Origin: Paractinoplanes abujensis
Lineage (GTDB): Bacteria > Actinomycetota > Actinomycetes > Mycobacteriales > Micromonosporaceae
DNA: 64,000 nt
Assembly (NCBI RefSeq): GCF_014204895.1
Contig: NZ_JACHMF010000001.1
Location: 3,782,001-3,846,000 of the forward strand
Direction of reading: 5' to 3'
The stretch's first letter is position 1, and every line of letters starts with the position of its first letter. A program made the position numbers and the translations under genes. Of this stretch, positions 17,736 through 26,019 are shown piece by piece. The notes under the pieces were generated by a model that did not search any database, was not told the DNA's origin, and saw nothing but the letters and a program-made list of their open reading frames with translations.

Positions 17736-18811
17736 TGGGAACCGTGGCGGCGCACGGGCTGCGCAAGTCCTTCGGCAAGGTCCAAGCCCTGGACGGGGTG
17801 ACGCTCGACGTGCCGGACGGCTCGTTCTTCGTCGTGCTCGGGCCGTCCGGGGCGGGCAAGACGACGACCCTGCGGGCGATCGCCGGCCTCGAGCGCCTCG
17901 ACGCCGGCTCGGTGCACCTGGACGGCCGGGACGCCACCGCGGACACCCCTGCCGCACGCGACCTGGCTATGGTCTTCCAGAGCTACGCCCTCTATCCGCG
18001 ACGCACCGCGTACGAGAACATCGCCTCGCCGTTGCGGGCCCGCCGCAGCTCCGCGGGCGAGATCGCCGAGGCCGTGCAACGGGTGGCGAGCCTGCTGCAC
18101 ATCGAACGTCTGCTGCAACGGCGTCCGGCGCAGTTGTCGGGCGGCGAGATGCAGCGGGTCGCCCTGGCCCGGGCGCTGGTGCGCCGCCCGCGCGCGTTCC
18201 TCATGGACGAGCCGCTGACCAATCTCGACCTCAAGCTCCGCGTCGAGATGCGCACCGAGCTCACCCGCATCCACCGCAGCCTCGGCGCCACCTTCGTCTA
18301 CGTGACCAACGACCAGGTGGAGGCGTTGTCCATGGCCGATCAGGTCGCGATCCTCAAGGAGGGCAAGGTGCAGCAGGTCGGCACGCCGGCCGAGGTGTAC
18401 GAGCGTCCGGCCGACCGATGGGTCGCGGGGTTCGTCGGGAGCCCGCCGATCAGCCTGCTCGCCTGCCACGCCGAGGGCGACCGTCTGGTCGGTGCGGACG
18501 GCTGGACGCTGCCGCGGCCGCGCTGGACCACCGCCGAGGACCGCCGCCCGCTGCTGCTGGGCCTGCGGGCCGAGGACCTGTCCGTCGAGCGGCGCGGGAA
18601 CGCGTCGTTGCCGGGCGAGGTCTACGGGCTGGAGCCGCTCGGGGACCGCACGGTGGTCGACGTCCGGGTCGGCACGGAGATCTTGAAGGTCAAGGCCCGG
18701 CCCACCATCACCGGCACGCCCGGCGAGCGGCTGCACGTCACGGTCGACCTGGACCGGGCGCATCTGTTCGACGCCGGCACCGGGCTGTCGTTGTCCTCGG
18801 CCGGGCGGTGA
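17735..18811 (+). CDS. ABC importer ATPase 2 with altered H-loop (His to Asn)
   Basis: 358 aa, MalK-like. Walker A GPSGAGKTTT, Q-loop VFQSYALYP, signature LSGGEMQR and Walker B FLMDEPLTNLD are present. The switch (H-loop) histidine is replaced: the sequence reads VYVTNDQ, with Asn192 where ATPase 1 has His. In MalK-type ATPases this His is needed for efficient hydrolysis, so one site of the heterodimer may be catalytically weak. C-terminal OB domain at about 240-358 (FVGSPPISLLAC). TGATG overlap with ATPase 1 shows strict co-expression. Confidence 0.93.
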   Translation: MGTVAAHGLRKSFGKVQALDGVTLDVPDGSFFVVLGPSGAGKTTTLRAIAGLERLDAGSVHLDGRDATADTPAARDLAMVFQSYALYPRRTAYENIASPLRARRSSAGEIAEAVQRVASLLHIERLLQRRPAQLSGGEMQRVALARALVRRPRAFLMDEPLTNLDLKLRVEMRTELTRIHRSLGATFVYVTNDQVEALSMADQVAILKEGKVQQVGTPAEVYERPADRWVAGFVGSPPISLLACHAEGDRLVGADGWTLPRPRWTTAEDRRPLLLGLRAEDLSVERRGNASLPGEVYGLEPLGDRTVVDVRVGTEILKVKARPTITGTPGERLHVTVDLDRAHLFDAGTGLSLSSAGR

Positions 18812-18815
18812 TCGC

Positions 18816-20264
18816 GTGGACGTTCTGGCTCCCGGGCACCGACGGCTCCGGATCGGCGACGCCTGGCGCGACGCCACCGGCGGAGCCACCTTCACGGTCG
18901 AAGATCCGGCCACCGGCAAACCCCTCGCCGAGGTGGCGGACGCCGATGTCGCGGACGGGCTCGCCGCTCTGGACGCGGCGAGCGCGGCCGGGCCGCGGTG
19001 GGCGGCGACCCCGCCGCGGCGACGGTCGGAGTTGCTGACCGCGACGTACCGGGCCCTGACCGCGCGGTCCGAGGAGGTCGCCCGGCTGATCACGCTCGAG
19101 ATGGGCAAGCCGCTCGCCGAAGCCCGGGCCGAGGTCGCGTACGGCGCCGAGTTCTTCCGCTGGTTCGCCGAGGAGGCCGTACGCGTCGAGGGGCGTTACA
19201 ACACCGCTCCGCAGGGCGGCTACCGCATCCTCACCGTGCCCAAGCCGGTCGGGCCGTGCGTCTTCGTGACACCCTGGAACTTCCCGCTGGCCATGGGCGC
19301 CCGCAAGATCGCTCCGGCGCTGGCCGCGGGGTGCACGACGATCACCAAGCCGGCCGCGCAGACCCCGCTGACCATGCTGCTGCTGGCCCGCATCATGGAG
19401 GAAGCCGGCGTGCCGCCGGGCGTGGTCAACGTGGTGACCACCAGACGGTCCGGCGCGGTGGTCTCGGCGCTGCTGGCCGACAGCCGCACCCGCAAGCTCT
19501 CGTTCACCGGGTCGACCGAGGTCGGGCGGGTGCTGCTGCGGCAGGCCGCGGACAACGTGCTGCGCACCTCGATGGAACTGGGCGGCAACGCGGCCCTGAT
19601 CGTCTGCGCGGACGCCGACCTGGACGTCGCGGTCGACGGGGCCATGGTGGCCAAGATGCGCAACATCGGGGAGTCCTGCGTCGCGGCCAACCGGATCTAC
19701 GTCGAGGAGCCGGTGCGCGAGGAGTTCACGGCGCGCTTCGCCGAGCGGATGGGCGCGCTGCGCCTGGGCCATGGACTCGACGACGGCGTGACCGTCGGCG
19801 CGCTGATCGACGAGGCCTCGGTGACCAGGATCGACGAACTCGTCGCCGATGCGGCCGGGCGCGGTGCCCGGGTCCTGGTGGGCGGCGCGCGTCCGGACGG
19901 GCCGGGCTCCTTCTATCCGCCCACGGTCCTGGTGGACGTGCCCGCGGAGGCGCGGATGCTGCGGACCGAGATCTTCGGCCCGGTCGCCCCGATTCTCGCG
20001 TTCACGTCCGACGACGAGGTGCTGGCGAAGGCCAACGACACCGAGTACGGCCTGGTCGCGTACGTCTTCACCCGCGACCTGCAGCGGGCGCTCCGGTTCG
20101 CCGAAGGGCTGGACACCGGAATGCTCGGCATCAACCGCGGCCTCATATCGGACCCGTCGGCCCCGTTCGGCGGCGTGAAACAGTCCGGGATCGGCAAGGA
20201 GGGGTCGCACGAGGGCATCGGAGAGTACCTCGACCTCACCTACGCCGCGATCGACCTACCGTGA
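18816..20264 (+). CDS. NAD(P)-dependent aldehyde dehydrogenase (succinate-semialdehyde-dehydrogenase-like)
   Basis: 482 aa. Oxidises an aldehyde to an acid. ALDH signatures: TPWNFPLAMGARKIAPALAAG, FTGSTEVGRVLL, the catalytic Glu in MELGGNAAL and catalytic Cys in NIGESCVAANR, then EIFGPVAPILAF and the C-terminal FGGVKQSGIGKEGSHEGI. Overall most like GabD-type succinate-semialdehyde dehydrogenases, but the true substrate is not proven. GTG 18816 lies 4 bases after the ATPase 2 stop. With the downstream iron-type alcohol dehydrogenase it would convert an alcohol through an aldehyde to a carboxylate, linking import to central metabolism. Confidence 0.9.
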   Translation: MDVLAPGHRRLRIGDAWRDATGGATFTVEDPATGKPLAEVADADVADGLAALDAASAAGPRWAATPPRRRSELLTATYRALTARSEEVARLITLEMGKPLAEARAEVAYGAEFFRWFAEEAVRVEGRYNTAPQGGYRILTVPKPVGPCVFVTPWNFPLAMGARKIAPALAAGCTTITKPAAQTPLTMLLLARIMEEAGVPPGVVNVVTTRRSGAVVSALLADSRTRKLSFTGSTEVGRVLLRQAADNVLRTSMELGGNAALIVCADADLDVAVDGAMVAKMRNIGESCVAANRIYVEEPVREEFTARFAERMGALRLGHGLDDGVTVGALIDEASVTRIDELVADAAGRGARVLVGGARPDGPGSFYPPTVLVDVPAEARMLRTEIFGPVAPILAFTSDDEVLAKANDTEYGLVAYVFTRDLQRALRFAEGLDTGMLGINRGLISDPSAPFGGVKQSGIGKEGSHEGIGEYLDLTYAAIDLP

Positions 20265-20282
20265 CCTCGGAAAGGCATCGAC

Positions 20283-21509
20283 ATGCTGGAAACCGTCCGC
20301 GGGCCACGCCAGTTGATAGTGGGCGAAGGGGTCGCGCAGAACATCCCTCGAGTGGTGGCCGAGAGCGGCTCGCGCGTGCTCGTCGTGACCGATCGCATTC
20401 TCCTGGGGCAGCCGGCCGTGGCCGCGATCGTGGCCGCCGTACGGGAGAGGGTCGAGCTCGTGGAGGTCTTCGCCGACGCGACCCCGGACGTCCCGCTGAC
20501 CGACGTGAGCCTGGCCGTCGCGGCCGCGGCCGAGGTGGACGCCGACGTGATCCTGGCCGTCGGGGGTGGCACGGTGATCGACCTCGCCAAGATCGTCGGC
20601 GTCATCCGGCGTCACGGTGGGACGCCGCGCGACTTCTACGGCGAGTCGAAGGTGCCGGGACCGACGATTCCGCTCGTCGCCGTGCCCACCACGTCCGGCA
20701 CCGGCTCCGAGCTCACCCCCGTCTCGGTGCTGACCGACCCGGACCGGGCGCTGAAGGTGGGGGTCTCCAGCGTTCACATCGTGCCCGACTTCGCCATCGT
20801 CGACCCCGAGCTCACCTACAGCTGCCCGGCGACCGTCACCGCCCACTCCGGTATCGACGCCTTCTGTCACGCGGTCGAGAGCTACACCGCGCGGCCGCGG
20901 GCGCACGGGCCGCGCGACCCGGTGGAGCAGGTCTTCCTCGGCCGCAACCCGGTCACCGACCACTACGCGCTGCAGGCCGCGGAGCGGATCGCCCGGAGCC
21001 TGCGCCGCGCGGTCGAGGACGGTGGCGACACGACGGCGCGCGCGGACATGTCCTACGGGTCCATGCTCGCCGGCCTCGCGTTCTCGCACGCGGGCAACGC
21101 GGCCCCGCACGCCCTCCAGTACCCGATCGGCGCGGCCACGCACACGCCGCACGGGCTGGGCGTCGGGTTGCTGCTGCCCTACGCGCTGGACGCGGCGCGC
21201 GAGGCCATCGGCGACCGGTTGGCCACCCTGGCCACGGTGTGCGGGCTGGACGTGGCCGGCGCCTCGGCGGGCGAAGCGGCCGACACGTTTCTCACCTGGC
21301 TCGACGCACTCCTGGCGGACATCGGCATTCCGGCCACCCTGGCCGACATCGGGGTCGCCCGGGCCGACCTCCCGCGTTTCGCGGAGATGGCGAGCGGTGT
21401 CACCCGCCTGATCCAGAACCATCCCGGCCCGACCGACACCGCCAGCCTGACCGCGCTGCTCGAAGCGGCCTGGACCGGAGACCGCAGCCGCCCCGTCCTG
21501 ACGCCGTGA
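20283..21509 (+). CDS. Iron-type (group III) alcohol dehydrogenase
   Basis: 408 aa. NAD(P)-dependent oxidation of an alcohol; relatives include 1,3-propanediol, lactaldehyde and 4-hydroxybutyrate dehydrogenases. Nucleotide-binding part has VLVVTD and AVGGGTVIDLAK; VPTTSGTGSELTP follows. Metal-binding region has SGIDAFCHAVESY, FSHAGNAAPHALQYPIG and HTPHGLGVGLLLPY with the conserved His residues. GGAAAGG lies upstream of ATG 20283. Last gene of the importer operon. A 4-hydroxybutyrate to succinate route with the aldehyde dehydrogenase is one reading of the pair. Confidence 0.9.
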   Translation: MLETVRGPRQLIVGEGVAQNIPRVVAESGSRVLVVTDRILLGQPAVAAIVAAVRERVELVEVFADATPDVPLTDVSLAVAAAAEVDADVILAVGGGTVIDLAKIVGVIRRHGGTPRDFYGESKVPGPTIPLVAVPTTSGTGSELTPVSVLTDPDRALKVGVSSVHIVPDFAIVDPELTYSCPATVTAHSGIDAFCHAVESYTARPRAHGPRDPVEQVFLGRNPVTDHYALQAAERIARSLRRAVEDGGDTTARADMSYGSMLAGLAFSHAGNAAPHALQYPIGAATHTPHGLGVGLLLPYALDAAREAIGDRLATLATVCGLDVAGASAGEAADTFLTWLDALLADIGIPATLADIGVARADLPRFAEMASGVTRLIQNHPGPTDTASLTALLEAAWTGDRSRPVLTP

Positions 21510-21554
21510 CCGGCCGCTCCCCGCGTCACCGCCGGTACGGCCTATCGTGGGCCG

Positions 21555-22592
21555 GTGCCCCCACCGACCAAGATTGCCGCAGCTCAGCAGGTGCGGCAGC
21601 TGCTTCACCTCGATCTCGTACGGTCGGAGAAGGCGACCGTTCACCTGACGACGTTCGTCGTCTCGGCGGTCTCGACCATCCTGATCACCCGCGCGTTTCT
21701 GGCCTTGACCGGATACCCGCAGATCGGTGGCGACACCGGCCTGCACATCGCCCATGTGCTTCCCGGCGGCCTGCTGATGCTGGCCGGCCTCGTGACGGGG
21801 TTCGCCTTCATCGGCCGCGGCCCCCGTCCGGTGGCCGCGCTGCTCGGCGGGGTGGGCTTCGGGCTGTTCATCGACGAGGTCGGCAAGTTCGTCACGGCCG
21901 ACAACGACTACTTCTTCGAGCCGGCCCCGGCCATCATGTACGTCGTTTTCGTGACCCTCGTCGTGGCGGCCCAGGCCGGTCGCCGCCGGCGCCCCCTGAG
22001 CGACCAGGAGAAGGTGGCCAACGCGGCCCACGTGCTCGTCGACGGGCTGGCCGGACGACTGCCCGACCGCCGGCGGCAGGAGGTTCTGCGCACCCTCGAC
22101 GCGATCAGCACCGTCAAGGGTGCCCAGCAGCTGCGCGACCTGCTGGCCGACGTGGAACCGCGGGTCTCCCCGCTCCCCCAGCGCTTCGAGCTGCTGTGGC
22201 ATCGGGTCACGGCGGCCCTGGCCCGGGTGGCGTCGTCCCGTTTCGCCGTCACCGTGGTGGCGACGCTGCTGGTCCTGCAGGCACTCGGCGCCACTGCCGT
22301 CGTCGTCTCACTGTGGCGCGCGAACGAGTCGTACGTCCTGGTCACCGCGGGCACCCTGACCGGAACGGCCGTCTGCTTGATCTGCACCACCGTGGGGCTG
22401 TGGCGGTGGCGGACCGGCGCCGGGCGCGCCGCCGTGGAGTGGCTGCAGCGCTCGGCGTTGACCAGCCTGCTGGTGACGCAGGTGTTCCACTTCGCGGCCT
22501 CCCAGTTCACCGCGGTCGCCGGCCTCGGCGTCGACCTGCTGCTGCTCGGCGTGACCAGCAGCATCCTCCGGACGAGGTTCGCCCCGCCGTGA
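21555..22592 (+). CDS. Polytopic membrane protein of unknown function
   Basis: 345 aa, start GTG 21555. I do not recognise the family. About eight hydrophobic segments are visible: four in residues 30-140 (for example VLPGGLLMLAGLVTGFAF) and four in 220-335. A cytoplasmic middle region of about 80 residues is rich in Arg, Leu and Asp (LSDQEKVANAAHVLVDGL, QLRDLLADVEPRVSPLP) and may be helical. GFGLFIDEVGKFVTADNDYFF between TM3 and TM4 is a notable acidic, aromatic loop. It follows the dehydrogenase by 45 bp and converges with the SARP gene, so it may or may not belong to the importer operon. Confidence 0.75.
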   Translation: MPPPTKIAAAQQVRQLLHLDLVRSEKATVHLTTFVVSAVSTILITRAFLALTGYPQIGGDTGLHIAHVLPGGLLMLAGLVTGFAFIGRGPRPVAALLGGVGFGLFIDEVGKFVTADNDYFFEPAPAIMYVVFVTLVVAAQAGRRRRPLSDQEKVANAAHVLVDGLAGRLPDRRRQEVLRTLDAISTVKGAQQLRDLLADVEPRVSPLPQRFELLWHRVTAALARVASSRFAVTVVATLLVLQALGATAVVVSLWRANESYVLVTAGTLTGTAVCLICTTVGLWRWRTGAGRAAVEWLQRSALTSLLVTQVFHFAASQFTAVAGLGVDLLLLGVTSSILRTRFAPP

Positions 22593-22608
22593 GCGGGCCG
22601 GCCCGCCG

Positions 22609-25425
22609 TCAGTGCGCCGGCCGCAAGCCGTGGCCGACGCCGGGCAGAGCCTCCAGCCGGTCCCGGACGCCCTGCGCGTCGGTGTGGTCGAGGTCGACGA
22701 AGATGCGCAGCGCATCGGTCCATTCGCCGCGCGCCGCCGCGGGGTTGCCGGCCGCCTCGTGCGTGTCGCCCAGATGCACCAGGATCTGCGCCTCGGCCAG
22801 CCGGTCGCCGATGTCGCGGGTCAGGTCCACGCTGCGCCGGTAACACTCCCTTGCCTCGTCGTAGCGGCCGAGGTGGTGATGGGCGTGGCCGATGGTGTCC
22901 CACACGTCGGCCTGCCCGCGTTTGTCGCCGACCCGCTGGTTCACCGCGAGCGACCGCTGCCCGTACTCGATGGCCTCGTGATGGTCCCCGCCGAGCGTGC
23001 TGTGCCAGGCCATACTGCTCAGCGCCACGGCCTGTCCCCGCAGGTTGCCGGCCTCCTCGTAGAGCGCGAGGGCCTTGCGGGCATGCTCCAGGGCCTGCGC
23101 GTGCTGGTGCTCGATGCCGTTGATGACCGCCAAGGTGTTGTGCACGAACGCCTGACCGCCGCGGTTGCCGGAGCGGACGCTCAACTCCAGGGCGCGGCCC
23201 AGATGGGAGCGGGCCACGTCGAGCCGGCCGAGGATGATGTTGGCCCGGGACAGACTCCGGTGGGCGCCGGCCAGTGGTTCCCCACCGAGGCGCTCCGCCC
23301 CTGCGAGCGCGTTCGTCCAGGCCTCGAGCCGGTCGTGGCGGTGCCCGCCGCGGAAGAGGTAGGTGTCGAGCGCCCAGGCGAGCTGCCAGGCCCGCGCGTC
23401 CCGCCCGGAGGCGGCGGCAGTGCGGGCGACGGCCAGCAGCGCCGGCCGCTCGGCGGCGAACCAGGCCAGGGCTTGCCGGTGGTCGGTGAAGGCGTCCGCA
23501 CCGGAGCCGGTGTCCGGCGGCAACGGCACGTCGATCGGGTCGCGGGCCGGATAGAGCATCCGGTCCGCGGCGTGCGCGGTGTGCGCGTAGTAGTCGATCA
23601 GACGGACGGTCGCGGCGTCGCGGTCGGCGTCGGAGTCGTGGACGGCGGTCAGGTCGCCGGCGTACACGCGCACCAGGTCGTGCCACGAGTACCGGCCCGG
23701 GGAGTGCTCGGCGAGCAGGCTGGCCTGGGTCAGCTCGCCCAGGAGGCGCCGGGCCTGGGCCGGGCGCTGCCCGCCGAGGGCGGCCGCCGCGGACGTCGCG
23801 ACGTCCGGCCCGGGATGCAGGCTCAGCAGCCGGAACAGCCGCTGCGCGGCGTCGCTCAGGGCGGCGTACGACCAGGAGAACACCGCCCGCACCTGCACCG
23901 CCGGGTCGCCGGTGTCCAAGGCGTCCAAGCGGTCGTCCGGGCCGGCGAGTTCGCCGGCCAGCGCGGCGAGCGGGAAGTCGTTCTGCCGGGCGCGGGCCGC
24001 GGTGATAGCCAACGCGATCGGCAGGCGCGCGCAGGAGGCGATGATGCTGTTCACCGCGTGCGGTTCCCGGCGAGTCCGGGCCGTGCCGAGCCGGCGGCTG
24101 AGCAGGTCACGCGCTTCCGGCAGGGACAGCACGCCCAGTGTCACCGGATGTGCGCCGACGGTCGCCACCAGCCCGGTCAGCCGGTTGCGGGAGGTCACCA
24201 CGACCAGGGCCCCGGGCGTGGCCGGCAGCAGCGGGCGGACCTGCTCGGCGTCCCGGGCGTTGTCGAGCACGATCAGGATCCGCCGGCCGGACAGCAGGCT
24301 ACGGTAGAGCCCCGCCTGAGCGTCCAGGCCGGCGGGGATGCGGCCGGTGGGCACACCGAGGGCGTCAAGGAAGCCGCGCACGGCGTCGGCCGGGTCCATC
24401 GGCCGCCCGGACAGGTCGAACCCGCGAAGATTCACGTACAGCTGACCGTCGGGGAAGTCGTTCGCGACCCGGTGCGCCCAGTGCACCACCAGGGTGGTCT
24501 TGCCGACCCCGGCCACACCGGAGACGGCGATGACCGGCGCCCCGGGCCCCGCCTGAAGGCTCCCCGGCGGGGTGGTCCGCAGGAGGTCGTCCAGCAGGGC
24601 GAGCTGGTCGTCGCGGCCGGCGAAGCCGGAGACGTCGGCGGGCAGCTGCGCCGGAGCGGCCGGGGCCGGGGCCGCGGGGGCCGGCGCGGGCGGCGCCACG
24701 CCCCGCAGGATCGACCGGTGAATCTTCTGCAGCTCGGCGCTCGGGTCGGCACCGAGCTCCTCGAGCAGTTTCCGGCGTACGTCCTCGTAGTAGGACAACG
24801 CCTCGGCCGGCTGGCCCGCCGCGGCCAGCGCCTCGATGACGACCGCGGCCAGCGCCTCGTTGAGCGGATGTTCCCGAGCCAAGTCGCCGAGGGCCGGAAC
24901 GACGGCGGCCGGGTTCGCCGTCAGCTCGGCCCGGCCCCAGGCCACCGACGCGGCCAGATGTTCGCGCCGCCAGGCCTGCCGGGCCCGCTCGGCCCAGGCC
25001 CCGCTCACGTCGGCCAGCGGTTCCCCGTGCCACAGCCCGATGGCCTGGCGCAGCGGCTCCAGCCCGCCCGAGGCGGCGAGATGCCGGAAACGGTGCAGAT
25101 CGACCTGCAGCGGATCGACGTCGAGCAGATACGAGCCAGCCTTGTTGCCAAGCGTTATCACTTTCTCACCCGGTGCCGCCGCCTGCTCGAGCGTCTGCCG
25201 GATCCGGGTGATGTGTGCCTGCAGCGACGCGCGGACCGTGCGGGGCGGCTCCGGCCCCCACACCCGCTCGATCAGCGTGCCGACCGGGACGGGCCGACCG
25301 GCGTCCGCCAGCAGCGCCGCCAGGATCGCCCGCTGCCGTGGCTGGCCGGCGTCGACGCGCCGGCCGCCGGCCACCATTTCCACCGGGCCCAGCAACTGAA
25401 ACTCGATCACGCCGCTCCCGCCCAC
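22609..25425 (-). CDS. AfsR/SARP-family transcriptional regulator with NB-ARC and TPR domains
   Basis: 938 aa. OmpR-like winged HTH at about 6-95 (QPRQRAILAALLADAG, VRASLQAHITRIRQTL). BTAD domain at about 100-240 (EPLADVSGAWAERAR, HPLNEALAAVVIEALAAAG, EALSYYEDVRRKLLEELGADPS). An Ala/Pro-rich linker leads to NB-ARC at about 285-540 with P-loop GVAGVGKTT near residue 302 and ILIVLDNARDAEQVRPLLP. TPR-like repeats fill about 650-930. Such proteins act as cluster-situated or global activators, but no biosynthetic cluster is visible here. GTG 25425 was kept; GTG 25410 with GGGAG 5 bases upstream is a good alternative start. Confidence 0.92.
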   Translation of the reverse strand: MGGSGVIEFQLLGPVEMVAGGRRVDAGQPRQRAILAALLADAGRPVPVGTLIERVWGPEPPRTVRASLQAHITRIRQTLEQAAAPGEKVITLGNKAGSYLLDVDPLQVDLHRFRHLAASGGLEPLRQAIGLWHGEPLADVSGAWAERARQAWRREHLAASVAWGRAELTANPAAVVPALGDLAREHPLNEALAAVVIEALAAAGQPAEALSYYEDVRRKLLEELGADPSAELQKIHRSILRGVAPPAPAPAAPAPAAPAQLPADVSGFAGRDDQLALLDDLLRTTPPGSLQAGPGAPVIAVSGVAGVGKTTLVVHWAHRVANDFPDGQLYVNLRGFDLSGRPMDPADAVRGFLDALGVPTGRIPAGLDAQAGLYRSLLSGRRILIVLDNARDAEQVRPLLPATPGALVVVTSRNRLTGLVATVGAHPVTLGVLSLPEARDLLSRRLGTARTRREPHAVNSIIASCARLPIALAITAARARQNDFPLAALAGELAGPDDRLDALDTGDPAVQVRAVFSWSYAALSDAAQRLFRLLSLHPGPDVATSAAAALGGQRPAQARRLLGELTQASLLAEHSPGRYSWHDLVRVYAGDLTAVHDSDADRDAATVRLIDYYAHTAHAADRMLYPARDPIDVPLPPDTGSGADAFTDHRQALAWFAAERPALLAVARTAAASGRDARAWQLAWALDTYLFRGGHRHDRLEAWTNALAGAERLGGEPLAGAHRSLSRANIILGRLDVARSHLGRALELSVRSGNRGGQAFVHNTLAVINGIEHQHAQALEHARKALALYEEAGNLRGQAVALSSMAWHSTLGGDHHEAIEYGQRSLAVNQRVGDKRGQADVWDTIGHAHHHLGRYDEARECYRRSVDLTRDIGDRLAEAQILVHLGDTHEAAGNPAAARGEWTDALRIFVDLDHTDAQGVRDRLEALPGVGHGLRPAH

Positions 25426-25508
25426 TTGCTCCGAGCCACAAGGATTTCACAAGCGAACCGCAGGGCGGCATCAGCGATCCTGGATGAGGACGTCACAACG
25501 GGGGTCGC

Positions 25509-25542
25509 TGATCGGCGGCCGGAACACTCCGGCCGCCGATCA
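25509..25542. promoter_or_regulatory. Perfect long palindrome in a divergent intergenic region
   Basis: A 14-bp perfect inverted repeat (25509-25522 with 25529-25542) has a 6-nt spacer, AACACT. It would be a strong hairpin, but it lies between two divergent genes rather than after one, so it is not an obvious terminator. It could be an operator, or an attenuator in the leader of the small gene at 25646. Confidence 0.5.
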
Positions 25543-25645
25543 CCGGCAGATTCGCATCCACGAGTGCGGTTCGGGCGAGGCCCGCCGCCGGACCGTGAGG
25601 GCGGCGGCTACGCTGGGTCGACAGCGATGCGTGGTGAGGCAGCAG

Positions 25646-26014
25646 ATGGTGAATGTGCATGAATTGGCGCGGCGGCTCAGTGCCCTCGGAACCGATGACT
25701 TCACCGACGACGACGTCGTGGACCTGGCCACGGCGGCCGACGTGCGGATCAGCGCCGATCTCGAGATCGACGCCGCCACCGCGCAGCGCCTGCTCGACCA
25801 GATCTCACCCGCGCTGCCCGTCACCGGAGCGCAGCTCGTCGCGTCGCAATGGCCGCCACCGGTGTCCTCCCGGCCCACCGCGCCTTCGGTGACGTTCTCG
25901 AGCCCCGGCGCCGTCGACGGCCCGTCCGACCAGCCGGCCCGGCGCAGCTCCGGATCCCCGCGTCACGGCCGGCGACCCGGCTCCCGGCGACCGGGCTCAC
26001 CCAGGCGCCCCTGA
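25646..26014 (+). CDS. Small hypothetical protein with basic, Ser/Pro/Arg-rich tail
   Basis: 122 aa. Start ATG 25646 was chosen because GAGG precedes it and the sequence from there has protein-like composition. Residues 1-65 are acidic and helical (VHELARRLSALG, DDFTDDDVVDLATAADV, LEIDAATAQRLLDQI). The last 55 residues are low complexity and strongly basic (RRSSGSPRHGRRPGSRRPG). No known family is recognised. Transcribed divergently from the SARP gene and convergent with the MFS gene 6 bp away. The tail could be a spurious extension if the frame is broken. Confidence 0.5.
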   Translation: MVNVHELARRLSALGTDDFTDDDVVDLATAADVRISADLEIDAATAQRLLDQISPALPVTGAQLVASQWPPPVSSRPTAPSVTFSSPGAVDGPSDQPARRSSGSPRHGRRPGSRRPGSPRRP

Positions 26015-26019
26015 CCGCC

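Noticed and set aside
18998..22843. Very long plus-strand open frame across the dehydrogenase genes
   Set aside because: Arg/Gly/Pro-rich composition with no family features; it is the out-of-frame shadow of the aldehyde and alcohol dehydrogenases and the membrane protein in high-GC DNA.
22609..25425. SARP regulator as a marker of a natural-product gene cluster
   Set aside because: No polyketide, peptide, terpene or other core biosynthetic enzyme is present on either side within the window.
22612..25662. 1016-codon plus-strand open frame opposite the SARP gene
   Set aside because: Mirror of the SARP coding frame; no domains and no ribosome site.
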